Source: Hysterium pulicare CBS 123377 (taxonomy: Eukaryota > Ascomycota > Dothideomycetes > Hysteriales > Hysteriaceae). Taken from it: a DNA stretch of 31,728 bases. Below the pieces are notes generated by a model that had not been told where the DNA came from, made no database searches, and saw only the letters and a program-made list of their open reading frames with translations. The DNA lies in assembly GCA_000467715.1 (NCBI GenBank), contig AJFK01000795.1:1-31728 (forward strand). Direction: 5' to 3'. A program made the position numbers and the translations under genes. This document shows, in pieces, positions 29,980 to 31,728 of this stretch; position 1 is the stretch's first letter; every line of letters begins with the position of its first letter.

Positions 29980-30925
29980 GGCAGATCTAGTAATAATGAG
30001 AGAATTGAGGCAGAAAAGAAGTACCACAAGAGTAGATAGAACTTGCTGGACGATTCTTAGTCAGTCAAATTTAAAGTCACCACGGCACGTGTTAATGCAA
30101 GCTACCGGCAAGGGACACAGTATTTGCAGAAGGAAATGGTAGAAAGTGTTCCGTTCACTGAGAGTATGATCGTGGGGCCTTAGTGGAGAGAAACGGTAGA
30201 GGTTTCCCGGAGATGCTTTGCCCTCTTCAGTGTTCGAAAAAGTGTCGATCTTACAATCTGCATTTGATGCTAGTACGAGTGGTAGGGCAAGTAATGGCTT
30301 CGATATCTATCATCAAGGTCGGGGTGCGTGAGGTGATTTCGGTCCGGAGATCTTTTTCCAGGTGGCGCGCTAAGAAAAGAAAGGGGTTCTTTCAAGCTTC
30401 ACAACGCCTCGTAGTCTTTCTCGTTTTCGCTTTAACGTGGGATTAGCTCTGCCTCCCGTCCCTTGAACTGGGGAAGAAAAGTGGAGAATCCGGGGTATCC
30501 GGGGCATACTATGGGCCGGGGCCTGCCATGCACGCATGTCGTCCCAGTCCGAGAGACTTCTCATACGATTCTTGATGAAATATTATTGAGCCATAATGAA
30601 AGTATTCTTCCAAAAACGGAATATTCTTAGTGAAACAGCCCAAAATATTCATTGTATTGGAGCATCTTGCAAGCCACATCCTTTCTCGATCCATGATTCA
30701 ACCTAAGCATCGGTTATCAGATACCGGGACTATGTTTTTCTGACTGGGGAATGCAAGGTTCAGTCATCGATACCACTCCCATGGTCGTGGGCATGCATAT
30801 GGTTTAAATCCTGCAAGCTTTCTCGGATCGTTCCTGTCCCTGTGACTTTCCTGTCCCTGTAACTTCTATCCAACTCCTCCATCACTCACGACTAGTTTCA
30901 CGTTCCCTTATCTGAAAACCTTATC
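29980..30925. promoter_or_regulatory. divergent promoter region of AKR and MFS transporter
   Basis: 946 bases between start codons that face away from each other. It holds a CACGTG (30086-30091), about 110 bases upstream of the AKR start, and a 17-base tandem duplication near the MFS end. Frames inside are short and unrecognised. Confidence 0.4.
30831..30864 (+). repeat. 17-base tandem duplication in the MFS promoter
   Basis: TTCCTGTCCCTGTGACT at 30831-30847 is followed directly by the same 17 bases with one change (A for G) at 30848-30864, about 60 bases before the transporter start codon. It looks like a recent slippage or duplication. Confidence 0.7.
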
Positions 30926-31728
30926 ATGTCTCATTCCATGCAAGAGAAGCAACGAGCTGAAGAAATCGAACATACTGAACGGAAGTCACACGATGAGATT
31001 ATCGAGCGCGGCTTTGCTGTTGAGCTTGATGAGCTTCCCCATGGATACTATCGATCGCCTCATTTCTTGGGCACTTTCTTTGCCATTGGTTTCAACTTGA
31101 TGGTAAGTTCTCTCGCGGTCGGCGTAGGAGATATAAGCTGATTGTATCCATAGGCTTCTACCGGAGGTTTTGCCTTGATCGCACCAGTTCTTGGGCAGAT
31201 TGCTGTAGCCCTAGGCGGCAGTGGCATTATTTGGCTATCCCTTGTGTATACTATCGGACTCGCGGTCGGCTTGACGCTCGTAGGAAAGTACGTAATCTGT
31301 GTGCTGGTCTAACATCTCTGAACTTTTCCCTACAACCCGAGCTCGTGTTAAACACAAGATGACGAAAGGACATGCTCTTAACGTATGAAAATTCGTTGAA
31401 AGAGTGTCACGGAGCTGAAATAGCTCCTTACGGGGTAACAAACTTCCCGTTATGCACATCGTCCCAGGGCCATGACTCACTTCACCTACTGCCTTTGTTG
31501 GTGTCAATTGAGAACAACTAAAGATTGCTAACAGCTCACTGATCTAGACTTTCGGATATATTTGGGCGCAGATACTTTTTCATTGGAGGGTGAGTAGAGC
31601 GCTCGTAATCATCTCCTTCTTCTGACTAGTCTTAGAACATTTCTCGGATTGATCGGAGCAATTGTTGCTTCAATAGCAAAATCCATTCCGGTCCTCATCG
31701 GCGGTCAAACGCTTATTGGGTTGAGCGC
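30926..31728 (+). CDS. MFS transporter, TRI12/siderophore-efflux type (5' part)
   Basis: The gene runs off the window. Exons seen are 30926-31102, 31154-31287, 31548-31589 and 31636-31728 onward, giving 148 residues so far. A charged cytosolic N-terminus (MSHSMQEKQRAEEIEHTERK) is followed by HGYYRSPHFLGTFFAIGFNL (TM1). Then come TGGFALIAPVLGQIAVALGG, IIWLSLVYTIGLAVGLTLVG (TM2), the MFS motif A as GKLSDIFGRRYFFIGG, and TM3 GLIGAIVASIA. The YYRS-PHFLGT start and the TM2/motif A wording match the fungal trichothecene-efflux/siderophore-transporter branch of 14-TM transporters. Intron 2 (31288-31547) is 260 nt, long for this locus. Placed beside the AKR, it probably exports or imports the cluster's compound across the plasma membrane. 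The direction is unknown. Confidence 0.85.

Noticed and set aside
18922-30091. CACGTG (E-box) sites in three divergent promoters
   Set aside because: About ten CACGTG occur across the window, including in coding sequence, against roughly eight expected by chance, so no enrichment can be claimed.
1-31728. tRNA, rRNA, CRISPR arrays, transposases, LTR elements
   Set aside because: Looked for by eye on both strands. No tRNA-like box pairs, repeat arrays, transposase motifs or long terminal repeats were convincing.

Overview
The window looks like nuclear DNA of a filamentous ascomycete (Pezizomycotina). Most genes are split by short introns (46-75 nt) with GT..AG ends and CTGAC/CTAAC-type branch sites. 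The protein families are those of mould accessory regions: fungal O-methyltransferase, membrane P450, EthD-domain proteins, AtuA/DUF1446 protein, HET remnant, and a drug/siderophore-type MFS transporter. I see no rRNA, tRNA, CRISPR or recognisable transposase. All exon joins were deduced by eye from splice signals and family alignment, not from transcripts.

Left part (1-8.6 kb): a RING-finger protein (466-1410, minus), an unrecognised protein (1966-2604, minus) and a tentative three-exon gene (3034-3891, plus). A gene-poor stretch of almost 5 kb follows. It holds a possible broken gene (5143-5483) and two diverged copies of a ~145 bp segment (6398-6543 and 6687-6829).

Middle (8.6-16.3 kb): an O-methyltransferase (four exons, first intron probably GC-AG) and an iron-ADH/maleylacetate-reductase-like enzyme. 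Then come two unrecognised minus-strand genes, a degenerate-looking Snu13/15.5K (L7Ae family) copy, and a broken C-terminal fragment of a HET-domain gene.

Right part (16.3-31.7 kb): a dense run of oxidoreductive genes. It has AtuA/DUF1446 (minus) divergent from P450 (plus), SDR (minus) next to EthD protein 1 (plus), VOC/glyoxalase (plus), zinc ADH (minus) divergent from a second SDR (plus), EthD protein 2 (plus), aldo/keto reductase (minus), and an MFS transporter (plus) that runs off the window end.

Together the OMT, Fe-ADH, AtuA-like, P450, two SDRs, two EthD proteins, VOC protein, Zn-ADH, AKR and MFS genes look like a metabolic gene cluster without a polyketide, peptide or terpene backbone enzyme and without a transcription factor in the window. 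The likeliest readings are a catabolic/detoxification cluster for an aromatic or terpenoid-like compound, or the tailoring arm of a larger cluster that continues past 31.7 kb. The substrate cannot be read from the sequence.
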